Positions 10,155 through 20,287 of a DNA stretch of 64,000 nt are shown piece after piece. The stretch's first letter is position 1. Each line of letters starts with the position of its first letter. The stretch covers positions 705,001 through 769,000 of the forward strand of contig NW_023501049.1 of the NCBI RefSeq assembly GCF_014066305.1, read 5' to 3'. A model generated the notes under the pieces. That model saw only the letters and a list, made by a program, of their open reading frames with translations. It was not told where the DNA came from and searched no databases. The translations under genes and the position numbers were made by a program. The DNA comes from Letharia columbiana. Taxonomy: Eukaryota; Ascomycota; Lecanoromycetes; Lecanorales; Parmeliaceae.

Positions 10155-11537
10155 TCAAGCCGTTGAGTCGGAGGCGACCATCCCGTTCTTCACCTCGTCT
10201 CTCAGAGCCTTAAATCCTCTCATCAAATCATCCCTCAAGTCCTCCCAATGCTCCAGCCCCACACTGATCCTGAGTAACCTAGTGTCAACTTTCTCGTCAC
10301 TCATAGCCCTCCACTCAATCAAGCTCTCCACACCGCCTAGAGACGTAGCATGATGGAACAACTCCAGCTTACTCGGCAAGATTCTCGCCAAACTCTCAAT
10401 CTTCATCGTGACTGCAAATACAGGTCCATATCCGTTCGGCATCTGGTCCCTCAACCACTCCATATCCTCGGTCTGTAAGCTTGCATGCTGAACCTTCTCC
10501 ACCGCTTCCCTAACCGCCTCACCTCCCTCCGCCCCCTCCAACATGCCATGGAGCCAGCTTACCAGGTGCTGACAGTTACCACTCTGCCGCTGAACCCTAA
10601 CCTCCAGCGTCCGCAAACTCCGCACTCCAAGCCAACCCTCCAGGCTCCCCATCACGCTCCCCAGATACGTCCGCTCCTCCCTCAGCTCCTCCACCCACCC
10701 TTCCTTCTTGCTCGCCAGAACGCCGCACAACATGTCGCTATGCCCGCCTAGATACTTGGTCCCGGCGTGCATCACGACGTCCGCGCCCCACACGAACGGA
10801 TCCTGTAACCCCGGGGGCCCAAACGTCGCGTCGACGAGGAGGTACGCACCTCTCGCGTGGGCCTTCCGCGCATACTCCTCGATCCGGAACGCCTCCCCCG
10901 TCGGATTCACCGGCGTCTCCAGATGCACGACGTCCCCCGGGCCCAACTCCTCCGCCGCGCAATCCAACGGCAGGACCTTACACCCGGTCATCTTCCGCTG
11001 CAACCCGAGCACGCCGTGCGAGCCGTGGTACCCGCCCCCGATGCTGACGCGCCCGGGGTGCAGGAAGACGTACAGGGCGTGCAGGGCCGCCAGGCCGGAC
11101 GAGTAGGTCAGACACGGGGCGCGGAGGAGGGGCGCGAGGAGCGCTTCGAGCCGGGTGCTCGTGGGCGCGGTGAGCCGGGAGTAGACGTGCGCGTCGAGCG
11201 GTTGCGGCCCCTGTTGCGGCGGCGGGGATACGTATCAGCTGGGCTGGACATCGACGGATGCTTTTTTCCTTTGGGGATTGGGAGAACCCATTGGTACCCG
11301 TGTGGGCTAACCCGGGGGGCGTACCTTGAGGTTTTTCGCGGGGACCAAGTCGTCGGGGTTGGAGGCGTAGCGGAATGTTGTGGAGACGTGCAGGGCGGGG
11401 GATACGTCGGTGGAGCGATTGAGTTGATCGTCGGCGTGGATGGCGAGGGTGGAAGGGTGGTGAAGGGTTTGGGTTGGATGGGGGGGTTTGGAGTGGGAGA
11501 CGGCGTTTATACCCATGGGAGCAGCGGAGGGAGGCAT
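10155..11537 (-). CDS. Cystathionine gamma-synthase/lyase-family PLP enzyme
   Basis: Two exons (11537-11325, 11210-10155, both phase 0) give 422 residues. Motifs of the Cys/Met-metabolism PLP fold run in order: [19 protein letters not shown] and STTFRYA near the N-terminus, [27 protein letters not shown] (phosphate cup), [12 protein letters not shown] (substrate loop), [12 protein letters not shown] (Asp that contacts the pyridine) and [12 protein letters not shown] with the Schiff-base lysine. Enzymes of this family perform transsulfuration steps on homoserine esters or cystathionine. The sequence looks nearer to the poorly characterised fungal YHR112C-like branch than to the main methionine enzymes, which is my inference. 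The second exon is markedly richer in G+C than neighbouring genes. Confidence 0.85.
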
Positions 11538-12601
11538 GCTTGATTGAGTAAGGACGGCGGTGTTCAGGAGGGGAGTCTGCTACCTCTTTGCTGGAGGTTC
11601 AGATGGAATTACCCGAAGAATTGCCGAGTTAGGGCTTGAACTGAAAAAGGTTTAAGCTTGTGGTTGATATATTGCATTGCAGTAAAGTGGTGAAGGGGAT
11701 TCAACATTTTGGCTATCTATCACGCCTATACTTCTTGCTGTCCTCAATGAAGGACACCACCGCAAGTGTTGGTTACACGTTGCTCAGATATTATCACCAG
11801 CAACAGTGTGTCTGGACGATTCTCATGTCACTCTTTTGGAACCTATCGTACTGAGAAGATAACTCTCTTCCGGGGAATCTCCTATTCGGCCACCCTTCAC
11901 ACCTCCTTGAAGGATAGCACTTCAGATGATTGCCCGCTGGGCCTTGCGAAAGCGCCGAATATGGAAAATGGCTTCAATTGTTGGCCTCAGCGTCAGCTCG
12001 TCAGCTCTCCATCAACCTTCACCATCAAAATGTTTAGAGCAACATACAGTGTTCTTCGGCCCATGTTTGGAAGGACATACTTGACCATCTATAGAGCCCC
12101 ATAAACAGGTGCCGCGAGGCCCTGGAACAAGTATAGCGTCGAGCAATCCGACGGTGCTTCCTGATTCATAGAATGTAGGTACTTGCGATTTTCTGACTTG
12201 TGTCACTTCATCGTGACATGAAGATCCCAGTAGAGTAGAGGCATTACTCATGCCAGCATCGAAGCCTAAGCACCCCGCCAGAGTTTCAGAAGGAGTCGCT
12301 AACCAGTCAATGTCACCTCCTCAAAGACGCCATTCGAGACATTTTGTTGACCGGCGCCGGCAAGGTCTGATGCCGGAGTCAGCATACTGTTTGCAAGAAA
12401 CAGACTCAGCTCTTGAGACAGGTCTAGCGAGCACAAAGAGGAAGAGAAGCTAATTGTGAGACACAAATTCGACTCGTAAGACAGGTCTAGGAACCAGGGA
12501 AGGGGGGGAAAAGCCCATCTCGCAATACGCAATGTAATCGTGAGACCAGTCTCTAGAGCCTGCTTCGGGAAGAAACCCTTTTCTCGCTCCCAACATGTGT
12601 C
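11538..12601. other. Intergenic, 1.06 kb
   Basis: No gene recognised between two minus-strand genes. The part next to the downstream gene holds a regularly spaced short repeat (see separate entry). Confidence 0.4.
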
Positions 12602-12625
12602 TCACGAGCCAGACTCAGGTCTCGA
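12415..12625. repeat. Degenerate repeat with ~63-bp period
   Basis: The word GAGACAGGTCTAG (12415-12427) recurs as AAGACAGGTCTAG at 12478 (63 bp later), as GAGACCAGTCTCTAG at 12542 (64 bp later), and as AGACTCAGGTCTCG near 12611. The last copy lies inside the 3' end of the next coding sequence. Confidence 0.4.
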
Positions 12626-15600
12626 ATAGAAAGCATTCACTCCGAAATAACGTACCTGTGCAAATCTATCTCTGTCTGCAGCTTGGTCAGTCCAGATCTT
12701 TTTTGCGCTAGAGTCAATGAGCCTCTTCAAATGCTTACCATCTTCGTTATCAAATCCAATGATGATATCATCGTGTTCACCCGGATACTCAGGCATGTCA
12801 AGACAAACGAAGTCCCTTGCGAGATCCGACTCGCCCTTTGGTAACGCAAACTTAGCATCTACGATGCGCAAAAAGAATACGCCAGAACGGGCGAAAGTGT
12901 CAAAAAAATCAGTGACCTTGAGGACAAAGTTCATGCATGCTCCATGGCTGAAGTCTTTAAAGAATGCTACCAGTTGCACGGTTTTGTCTTGCTTTATGAT
13001 CTGCAAGCGCGGAGTGCTGGTTTCCCAGCGCTTGAAGCGTCCGCGCGAGATAGAGAATGTGCTTGCCATTCCGTCGTACAGCACGTGGAATCCTGTGAGC
13101 ATGGCCTGAAAGCTGTGCAGATCTGACAGAGAACGGAAGTGGTAGGTTCTTATGGATGGAGACATGCCCACCAACTGTAGCATGTGGGACAACGAGCTCA
13201 AGTCAGCCTCTGGCAGTACACCGTCGGCGAAGCCCCAAGTCATGTCTTGCTGTGCTGCCCGCAGGAGCTTGATCTCATTAAAATTCTCAACGCTCAGACT
13301 CAGCTGCAGATCACCTGGCCCTGCATTAATTCGGTCCGTGAATGTGCCAGAATCACAGTCTGCCAGTATTCGAAGATGCTCTGAGAAAATTGTCGATTGC
13401 GAGTCATGACCATAAGTTGGCGGTCCCTTACTGACAACGCGTAGCGTATGCCATTTGAGATCATTAATACAGCGACTGGCGTTCATATATGCCATGTCTT
13501 GATCAACAGACACGGAACTGATAGTAAAATTTTGCAACTGCAAAAAGGCCGAACAATGATCGTCTTCCGTTATCAATGTCCCAGTAATGGTGGAACGGAA
13601 TAGCTCGACATCGCTTGCTTTATGGAAAGTAAGAGACACCCTCAAAGAAGGCGGCACCCTTACAAGCAGTGTGTTCCCACCTTTGCTTCGATAGGTGCCG
13701 AAAAGTATTGGGCTTTCTTTTCCCAGCTGATAGTTAACCTTGCTCAATGTTTTGGTACCTGGGGGAGTGATCACCATCAACCGATAACCATCGTGAACTC
13801 TATGCTGCCTACTACCCTCTACTGCAACGACTTTCCTCTCGAAGAGTCGTACTCTGCAGTCTTTGATGGGCTCCCTAGGAAATGATGGGGAATCAAAACA
13901 TTGAAAGATTGGTAGCTCGCGCTCATAAAGAGCTTCCTCGTCTCTCCCGGCGGAGTACTCCTTTCGAATGCGTTGCGTGTAATCACAGATGCCCCAGATG
14001 GTCTTGAAATCTTTCTCGCAAAACTTGATTTGTAGACAGATATCTTCTGCAAGCCGAAGCTGCATCGTGTGTAGCGGTATTTTCCATTGCACGTCATGCC
14101 AATGTAGACTGCCAGCCTCGCCTGACTGTATCAGAAGATTGACCTTCCCGTCTTGGCTCGCAACGGCTGTCTTAACCGCCCAATCGGTTCGCTCGCGCAG
14201 TACCGACACCACGCAGGCTATTTGTACTCCTGACTTTGCATCATTACGAGTGTCCAAACAAACGTCAACAAACATCTTGCCAAAGCTGAAGTGACGTGCC
14301 GTGTCTCCAACCAAAATCGGGAAAAAGGGCTCGGCAACGTAGTTCTTGCCCTTGGTTGTGGGATCGAGAGTATTGTTGATCATCAGAGCCGCAATATCTG
14401 GGGAAAAGGTCGGAGTCTCGAGGAAGATCTGTGGCTCTAATCCCTGCATTTGGAGATCGTCCGGTGGCAACCTTCCATTTCTTTTCATCGACATCGTTAA
14501 CCCACGCAAATTTGCAAGTATTCTTAAGTGCACCTCGACAAGCTCAGCAAGAGGTTGGTCTCCGAAGCTCGTAATCACTGCAACCATGGAACTCATACTC
14601 GCGTTACCGAACCTTCTTATCTCAGGAAGATTCGGGGTGACATCTTTCAATACCCACCAGGCCTTTGCAAGGTTGACGTATGCTTGAGAAAACCCACCAT
14701 CGTTCGCAGCAGTAGCTGGAGCGATGACCGAGGCTTTTCTACGCAAGGCACTTTCGAGCCCTCCTCTGCCCCTCAAGAACCACCATGCAGAGATGCTGAC
14801 CCATCGTCCCAAGGGCACTGCCATGATATCGACATGAGCGGAAGCATTGAGTCGGAAAAGGTCGCTGAAGCGCCGCACACGCGAGTCAAAGTCATTCAAG
14901 GAGTCGCCCCCAAGTCTCTCGGCTGCAGTGTGTATAGCAAGCGAATTAACTTTGAGACTGGGTGGGACGTCCTGAGAGTCATGATGTATGTCTTGATCTC
15001 TTGAACCCGGCAGCTCTGGTAGACGTTTGGTGGCAGGTGGAAAGTGATAGCTTGATGATGAGGGCTCTTGGGAGACGTATGGTGGCTCAGGTGACTCGCT
15101 AGGATTCAAAGCACTGGCGGGCAGAGCTTCTGAAGGAGGAGCGATTAACTGCCGTGTGGCCCCCTGATCCCCAAATTCTGCCGTCTGCCAGGTGTAGCTT
15201 TGATTATAAGACAGGTCTTCGCTCGCCGAGGAGGGTCTATAGGATAGATTCGTGACTTCTCTTTTACGAAGGTCCAAGTCCAGATCCTGCTCTTCATTTC
15301 GCGGTCGAGGCGACAACTTTCGAATTCGGGAAAAGGCAGACTGAACTGCTTCTCTATCATGGCCTGCATGACGTGATTCCTCCACAAGGTTTTCATCGTC
15401 GATGCCGGTCGGTCTTCTCTGCAGAGACGAGGGCGGGAAGGAAGTCTCGTCATAAGGATGTGTTGACCGTCCGTATGCCTGGGAGCGCTGGTCATTGGTG
15501 TTGTAGTGTGATAGCTCTCGATTCGGCGATCGTTCAGATCTCATTGAATCTGCGAACGACCTGGAGACATCTCTTGAAGGAAGCTCAGCCTCGTCTCCGC

Positions 15601-15961
15601 CCACACCAATTACGAGCGGACCTAAATCAAATCTTACACATAGCCCCTTGTTCTGACGAGGTTTGGGCCTTCGATAAACATCGACTATGGTATCATCCTG
15701 GTGGACATTGGCGGCAGATGGCCGTCTCGAACCAGCAGCAACATCAATGCGAGGAGGAAGCGGCGCTGACTGAGTTCCTGCCTCTGGTCTTGTACCTGCT
15801 GGGTGGAGAAAGTTGGCGACATCATCGTCAGTACTTTCGAGAGGCTCCGCAGCTCTTCCAAATCTGCTGTCGGCTGAAAAGAGTTTTCCTCGCCAGTTGT
15901 GCTTCCCAAAGGGTTTATTCTCGCCTTGAGACTCTTCCGGGGAAGACACGCTCTCCGACAT
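12602..15961 (-). CDS. Large conserved-looking fungal protein, 1119 residues, function unknown
   Basis: One uninterrupted frame from ATG at 15961 (MSESVSSPEESQGENKPFGK) to TGA at 12602. The first ~390 residues are mostly disordered and rich in S/R/P/E, apart from a short motif, CVRFDLGPLVIGVGGDEAE, that I recall as a recurrent element in uncharacterised fungal proteins. Residues from ~390 look folded: alternating hydrophobic strands and helices (HVDIMAVPLGRWVSISAWWF, LAELVEVHLRILANLRGL, FFPILVGDTARHFSFGKMF), then several beta-rich segments with recurring LRVV/LRIL patterns to the C-terminus. No signal peptide or TM segment. Repetition of a 'strand-rich block with a basic/aromatic end' suggests duplicated domains, but I cannot name them. 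The reading-frame length alone makes it a real gene. Confidence 0.85.
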   Translation of the reverse strand: MSESVSSPEESQGENKPFGKHNWRGKLFSADSRFGRAAEPLESTDDDVANFLHPAGTRPEAGTQSAPLPPRIDVAAGSRRPSAANVHQDDTIVDVYRRPKPRQNKGLCVRFDLGPLVIGVGGDEAELPSRDVSRSFADSMRSERSPNRELSHYNTNDQRSQAYGRSTHPYDETSFPPSSLQRRPTGIDDENLVEESRHAGHDREAVQSAFSRIRKLSPRPRNEEQDLDLDLRKREVTNLSYRPSSASEDLSYNQSYTWQTAEFGDQGATRQLIAPPSEALPASALNPSESPEPPYVSQEPSSSSYHFPPATKRLPELPGSRDQDIHHDSQDVPPSLKVNSLAIHTAAERLGGDSLNDFDSRVRRFSDLFRLNASAHVDIMAVPLGRWVSISAWWFLRGRGGLESALRRKASVIAPATAANDGGFSQAYVNLAKAWWVLKDVTPNLPEIRRFGNASMSSMVAVITSFGDQPLAELVEVHLRILANLRGLTMSMKRNGRLPPDDLQMQGLEPQIFLETPTFSPDIAALMINNTLDPTTKGKNYVAEPFFPILVGDTARHFSFGKMFVDVCLDTRNDAKSGVQIACVVSVLRERTDWAVKTAVASQDGKVNLLIQSGEAGSLHWHDVQWKIPLHTMQLRLAEDICLQIKFCEKDFKTIWGICDYTQRIRKEYSAGRDEEALYERELPIFQCFDSPSFPREPIKDCRVRLFERKVVAVEGSRQHRVHDGYRLMVITPPGTKTLSKVNYQLGKESPILFGTYRSKGGNTLLVRVPPSLRVSLTFHKASDVELFRSTITGTLITEDDHCSAFLQLQNFTISSVSVDQDMAYMNASRCINDLKWHTLRVVSKGPPTYGHDSQSTIFSEHLRILADCDSGTFTDRINAGPGDLQLSLSVENFNEIKLLRAAQQDMTWGFADGVLPEADLSSLSHMLQLVGMSPSIRTYHFRSLSDLHSFQAMLTGFHVLYDGMASTFSISRGRFKRWETSTPRLQIIKQDKTVQLVAFFKDFSHGACMNFVLKVTDFFDTFARSGVFFLRIVDAKFALPKGESDLARDFVCLDMPEYPGEHDDIIIGFDNEDGKHLKRLIDSSAKKIWTDQAADRDRFAQVRYFGVNAFYSRPESGS

Positions 15962-16687
15962 TGTGGGGTTTCATGGGGGGTCGCGTGGTGGAGAAGCTGA
16001 ACAGTCGTGGGCTCTGTAGCTGCTCGATGCTTGACATAGGGCAAGCATGATGGCAAGCAGACGTTATCTGAGGCTGTTGTGTGCCCCGGTCGATGCTGAC
16101 CACACAAGCACGAGACCTTCAAAGCGTACCTGCCTCTCGCCTGTCAAAGCAGCTTTCTTTCTACGATTCTGATTGGTGCCAAGACACTAGCGGCCGCTCC
16201 TCAAACAAGGCTGCAGCCGGCAGGGATGAGGCGAAAATTTGTCTTGGCGCTGGCACCAAATTGCGTGGCATTCAATCTTGCATCATAGCTATATAGGTAT
16301 TGATGTATGAGAGATCTGGCACAGGCTGATCTAGAGTGAATGTCCGGGGCTAAGAATGACACTGCGGCTACTCAGACTGGAAGGCAATCGGAATGAGAGC
16401 AACCGTGCACTACTATCTCGGATTCCACTAACATCGCTTCTACAGGTGACTGAGATTATCTTCCGAGGCTCGACGTCAACAAGCAATGTGGAGACAAGGA
16501 GATAGAAGGGGCGCTGGGGCATTAATTGTCCTCCAATCACTGAAGCGATTCATGTTTTGTAGAACAGTTTCATAAGAATTCTGCGAAACCTTCAACGTGC
16601 CGTTGAAATAGGAAGATGTTCCAGCCTGACAAGCCTTGGACTCACTATCACTGGAAATAATACCATGCGAACCAATGCGTCCGTCCC
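15962..16687. other. Intergenic, 0.73 kb
   Basis: Upstream region of the 1119-residue gene and 3' side of the next minus-strand gene. No coding or RNA feature recognised. Confidence 0.4.
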
Positions 16688-17644
16688 TCAACTTAAATCG
16701 CCTACCAGCTTCCTTAATCGTTCCATGACTTCCTTTTGATGCTGCGCCCATAACCCTCCGTGCAAAGCTGCCCAAGTAGCACAATGCGCCATGGCCAATG
16801 GAACATAAGCTCGAACGCGTCGTCTGTCTTCTGCGCTAGCGCCGTACAGATGTTCCAAACGGTAGGGCTCCTGCTCCAGCTCGAGATTGACCGTCAAGTA
16901 AGCAAGATCCCACATCGGATCGCCGAGATCGCAGTCCTCGAAATCGATTGCGAGCAGACAGTCGGAATCATCTCTGCTGGCGCGTCTGAGCATTACGTTG
17001 TGGCTGTGGAAGTCATTATGGCAGGGCATCCACGGATGGCCTTTCACTTCTTCCCCAGTATCGTGTATGATGCCTTCGACGAAGCCCACATCTTTTGGTC
17101 GCATCGCGTTGCGTTCCTTCACGCATTCCAGATGCTCTTTTACAATCTCCATTGGGTCGTACCTCCTCATCCAATTCATTGCCTCAGCTTCATGGATCCG
17201 TCGAAGCATGTTCACAGCTTGCGGCAGACGCTGCCTTATCATCTCCGTCGTCAGCGTCTGTCCCTGGATGAACTCCATGACGAATCCCCCACTCTCCTCA
17301 TGGATAGCCAGCACCTTGGGTCCAAAGCCATGCTTGGCCGCCCAGCAGGTTCGCAATGCTTCCGCCCTGCAACTGGCAGCAATGCACGAAGAGGTTTGAC
17401 GGCGGGGGAGCTTGACCACGAAGCAGCGTTGATGAGCGGGAGAGGGGATCGAGACTTGGATGACGTCGTTGGAAGACCAGCCACAGGGGAAGTGCTTTGT
17501 AATAGTCTTAGTATCTGATCCCTTAGGCAGTAATGCTGTGCAGAGTTTGGAGGCAAGAGCAAGATTTTCGGGGTGTGGGGACTCACGTGCTGGCCATTTG
17601 AAAGCCCCGTCGACCGGCTCTATTTGCTGTTGCTGCTCCGTCAT
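16688..17644 (-). CDS. Aminoglycoside phosphotransferase/choline-kinase-fold protein
   Basis: Single-exon gene of 318 residues (start MTEQQQQIEPVDGAFKWPAR). Kinase-fold landmarks: the ATP-binding lysine in CFVVKLPR (Lys78), an acidic residue in the following helix (SCRAEALR), the hinge GGFVMEFIQGQT, the catalytic loop HNDFHSHNVM (His209, Asp211, Asn216) and the metal-binding LLAIDFEDCDLGDP (Asp234), then WDLAYLTVNLE. Members phosphorylate small hydroxyl compounds (aminoglycosides, choline, ethanolamine, homoserine, fructosamine). The loop architecture is closest to choline/ethanolamine kinase-like fungal APH proteins, but the substrate cannot be inferred. Cytosolic: no signal or TM segment. 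All catalytic residues are present. Confidence 0.85.
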   Translation of the reverse strand: MTEQQQQIEPVDGAFKWPARESPHPENLALASKLCTALLPKGSDTKTITKHFPCGWSSNDVIQVSIPSPAHQRCFVVKLPRRQTSSCIAASCRAEALRTCWAAKHGFGPKVLAIHEESGGFVMEFIQGQTLTTEMIRQRLPQAVNMLRRIHEAEAMNWMRRYDPMEIVKEHLECVKERNAMRPKDVGFVEGIIHDTGEEVKGHPWMPCHNDFHSHNVMLRRASRDDSDCLLAIDFEDCDLGDPMWDLAYLTVNLELEQEPYRLEHLYGASAEDRRRVRAYVPLAMAHCATWAALHGGLWAQHQKEVMERLRKLVGDLS

Positions 17645-18325
17645 GGTAGTGCCGAGTTTTCTGGTGATCTAAGTCTGATGAGATAAATCCAGCGTTCACA
17701 AACCAAGCATTTATAAATTATTCAACCGAGAGACTTCTTTGTATTCAACACGGGCGCTGTTCTTTAGATCTCAAGGACGCGGCTCAGAGCCTGCCACGAG
17801 AGCCGCGGTGTTGAACAGAAGCTTCCCTGCTTTGTTCCTTTGTTCCAACTTGAATCTTTGTATGTTGTGTACAGCGGCGATCTACAGTTCCATCTGTAGG
17901 ACCCAAATCCAAGAATACATGTAATTTGGAGCTTCTCTGCATTTGGCGATTTCTGGTTCTTCCTGCTGATGGTCAGCATTATAGTCAGAAAGCTCGCATC
18001 GTAGGTTAGAAAATCTAAAGCAGCATACAAAAGTTTGACAGTAGAGCACAGTCTGTTTAAAGGAACCGCCGCAAGAGCTCGGAGAAATTCAGTATTCCAA
18101 TTCAGTATTTGTTACCTTGAAGGGGGCCATTCTTTGTACGCATTGAAAGCAGTTTTTATCTTATTTTGGTACGACAGGCTGTGGTGAAAAGGAAGAATGG
18201 ACAGGCACTATCATGCGGATCTAAAGACTTAGGGTTCCATACTTTTCGCATTTTTTGTCCCTCGAGTCTCACTGCCTATCTATTCTAGAGGGCCGAAGTC
18301 CACGCTTTACCAACAAAAGGCATGG
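17645..18325. other. Intergenic, 0.68 kb
   Basis: No feature recognised. Contains the promoter of the APH-fold gene and the 3' region of the tRNA synthetase gene. Confidence 0.4.
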
Positions 18326-19537
18326 CTACTGATCGTCGACCGCACCATCTTGGATTGTTGGATTAGTCCCATTTGCCTTTTTCTCCTTTTTCTCCTTTTT
18401 CTCCTTTTTCTCCTTTTTGTTCTGTTTCTTCTGTGTGTCTTGCCCTCTAGGTGATACCGTAAGATTGCTATATGCAGCATCGGCAATACGTTGCCACTCT
18501 TTATCGGTGTCGAACTGATGGCGAATCGAGGTGGTAAGCTTAATCAGACTCTCCTCAACAATCTGCTTCGCCAGCTGTGGTGTCAAGTAATCCGCTGCAT
18601 AAGCCTCTGTTACTTCAGCAAACGAACTGAAAGTGGTCGGCTCAGTCTGATCTCTCAAAACCACACTAATGGCTGCCGTCTTACCATCTGGAGATTGCAA
18701 TTGCGAGTACGGTAGTAAGACATGCTGGATGAATGCTAAGATACCATTTCCCTCTATCTTGCCGGGTGCACAGTAGGCTTTCGCAATCTTCTTGTGTATG
18801 GTTGCCGGATCATCCAATAGATCGACCTTCGATTTCGGGTCTGAGCTACTCATCTTTCCGCCACTCAAACCGGGAACCATTGGATTCATCAGATGAGCGC
18901 ACGTCTTGAACCCTAGCGCTTTGGTCATTGTGTCATTGGCTAGCGCGAATGTCTTGCGTTGGTCAACGCCGCCAAACTCTGCGTCGACGCTCAAATACTC
19001 TTCATCCAACAGCTGCATCATTGGGTAGAGTCCATCCGCCATAACGGGTTCGCCCATAGATTTGACAATCTCGCTGCTTGCCTTTACGGCATCATGCACC
19101 GATACGCGCTTGCTGAGCCGGAGCAGGTCACGGGAGAATGCTGGAGTCAGCTGGTAAGAGCTACCGCGCACGAATTGTACGTTGTGGAGTCCGACACCCA
19201 CAGCTTGGAGTAAGGCTCCAATGACACGCTCATAGTACCGGGCTCGGTTCTCTAGTGTAGCTTCAGGGGCTTTGTCGGCGTCTAGAAAGCCGTGCAAATC
19301 GGCGAGAAGAACCTTGACTTTGCAGCCAGCACGGAGAAATTGGGCAATTTTGATGGCAGGAACGAAATAGGCTGCGTGTGGGCGACCTGTAGTCGCTGTA
19401 CCCCAGAAAATTTCGAGGGGGCGTACAGGCAGGATTCCCCGAATAATGTCAGGGCGGAGGACCTCCTGAATATTGGATGTGATAAGGTCATACCTCTCAT
19501 CTTCGGTGAGGATTAGTGGTGAAGGTGACGCGGCCAT
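18326..19537 (-). CDS. Tyrosyl-tRNA synthetase, cytosolic type
   Basis: One exon, 403 residues from ATG at 19537 (MAASPSPLILTEDERYDLIT). Class I signatures: a HIGH-like TGRPHAAYF (50-58) and GGKMSSSDPKSK with KMSSS at 228-232. Tyrosine-site motifs include YPMMQLLDEE and DAEFGGVDQRK. Length matches yeast Tys1 (about 394). It charges tRNA-Tyr in the cytosol. The C-terminus carries a run of KKE triplets (KKEKKEKKEKKEKK), a basic tail like the RNA-binding tails of eukaryotic synthetases. The frame is open 39 codons upstream of the ATG but begins there with GTG, not ATG. A GTAAGA donor at 19638 and a TAG acceptor just before the start suggest a 5' UTR intron. Confidence 0.95.
   Translation of the reverse strand: MAASPSPLILTEDERYDLITSNIQEVLRPDIIRGILPVRPLEIFWGTATTGRPHAAYFVPAIKIAQFLRAGCKVKVLLADLHGFLDADKAPEATLENRARYYERVIGALLQAVGVGLHNVQFVRGSSYQLTPAFSRDLLRLSKRVSVHDAVKASSEIVKSMGEPVMADGLYPMMQLLDEEYLSVDAEFGGVDQRKTFALANDTMTKALGFKTCAHLMNPMVPGLSGGKMSSSDPKSKVDLLDDPATIHKKIAKAYCAPGKIEGNGILAFIQHVLLPYSQLQSPDGKTAAISVVLRDQTEPTTFSSFAEVTEAYAADYLTPQLAKQIVEESLIKLTTSIRHQFDTDKEWQRIADAAYSNLTVSPRGQDTQKKQNKKEKKEKKEKKEKKANGTNPTIQDGAVDDQ
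18379..18418 (-). repeat. 9-bp microsatellite encoding the synthetase KKE tail
   Basis: Four to five tandem copies of CTCCTTTTT on the plus strand encode Lys-Lys-Glu repeats on the minus strand. Copy number is likely to vary between strains. Confidence 0.8.
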
Positions 19538-19689
19538 ATTGCTAGGTACGATCGTTGTTGCGGAGGTGAGTGTGTAATGGTCTTTTGACGATACGAGCGC
19601 GTGGTCGTTTCCGAGTATCAGGATGTGAGTGCGTCTTACGGAAGAAAATTGCACTCAAAGGTTTGCAAGAATGAAATAAGGGATATGTC

Positions 19690-19851
19690 CAATGTCAAAG
19701 TAAATAACAAAGAAAGTACAGAGTACCGACTACGAAGCACAAATGAAACAATGTGAAGCACAAAAACAGACAATGTTAAAGCAAACAACACAGGAAGGAC
19801 AATGAATCGATCACAACGAACAAACGAGACGACATAAAGCACAACAATAGA
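19690..19851. repeat. Two tandem 81-bp units, diverged
   Basis: The segment beginning CAATGTCAAAG at 19690 is followed exactly 81 bp later by CAATGTTAAAG at 19771. The units align without gaps, with many transitions. 81 bp is 27 codons: on the minus strand an open frame (about 19932-19636, no ATG) reads two hydrophobic 27-residue repeats, each containing a VSFV motif. It lies just upstream of the tyrosyl-tRNA synthetase start. Confidence 0.55.
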
Positions 19852-20287
19852 TGCAGGAAGACATCTCACTAGCTCCAGCTCAACTCCTAAAGTAGCGACC
19901 CACACTGATTCCGATACAATCAGATCGTTCACTGAATAGGTGTGATTGCATTTTCGATACAGCAGCAGACATATAGCGTCATCTTATCATGATTAGGCGG
20001 CCAATGAGAAGGCTTAGAAGCTGTCAACGAAGCGATCTTGCCGCATCTTCTGCAGGAAAATCCTCCGGTTCTATGACTAGAAACAGGGCGCTTTCGATTA
20101 ATGCGAGGATTATGTGGGGGCAGGCAGGAGAACGTTGGAAGCTCAGGATGAAAGACGAAAGCTGAAGGAGCAAGAAGTTAGGGCCTGAGCCCCCTTGACA
20201 TACAGGACTTCGGCGCCAAATCTTTTACCTACAACGGGACATTAAAACGTCTAAGTTATGGTATAAGAGGCTACTGCTACTTCAGTT
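19852..20287. other. Intergenic, nothing recognised
   Basis: About 440 bp between the 81-bp repeats and the 3' end of the NRPS-like locus. No feature recognised. Confidence 0.35.

Noticed and set aside
19538..19654. In-frame N-terminal extension of TyrRS as a mitochondrial presequence
   Set aside because: The frame begins with GTG at 19654 and a GT..AG intron spans most of it; ATG 19537 matches the family start.
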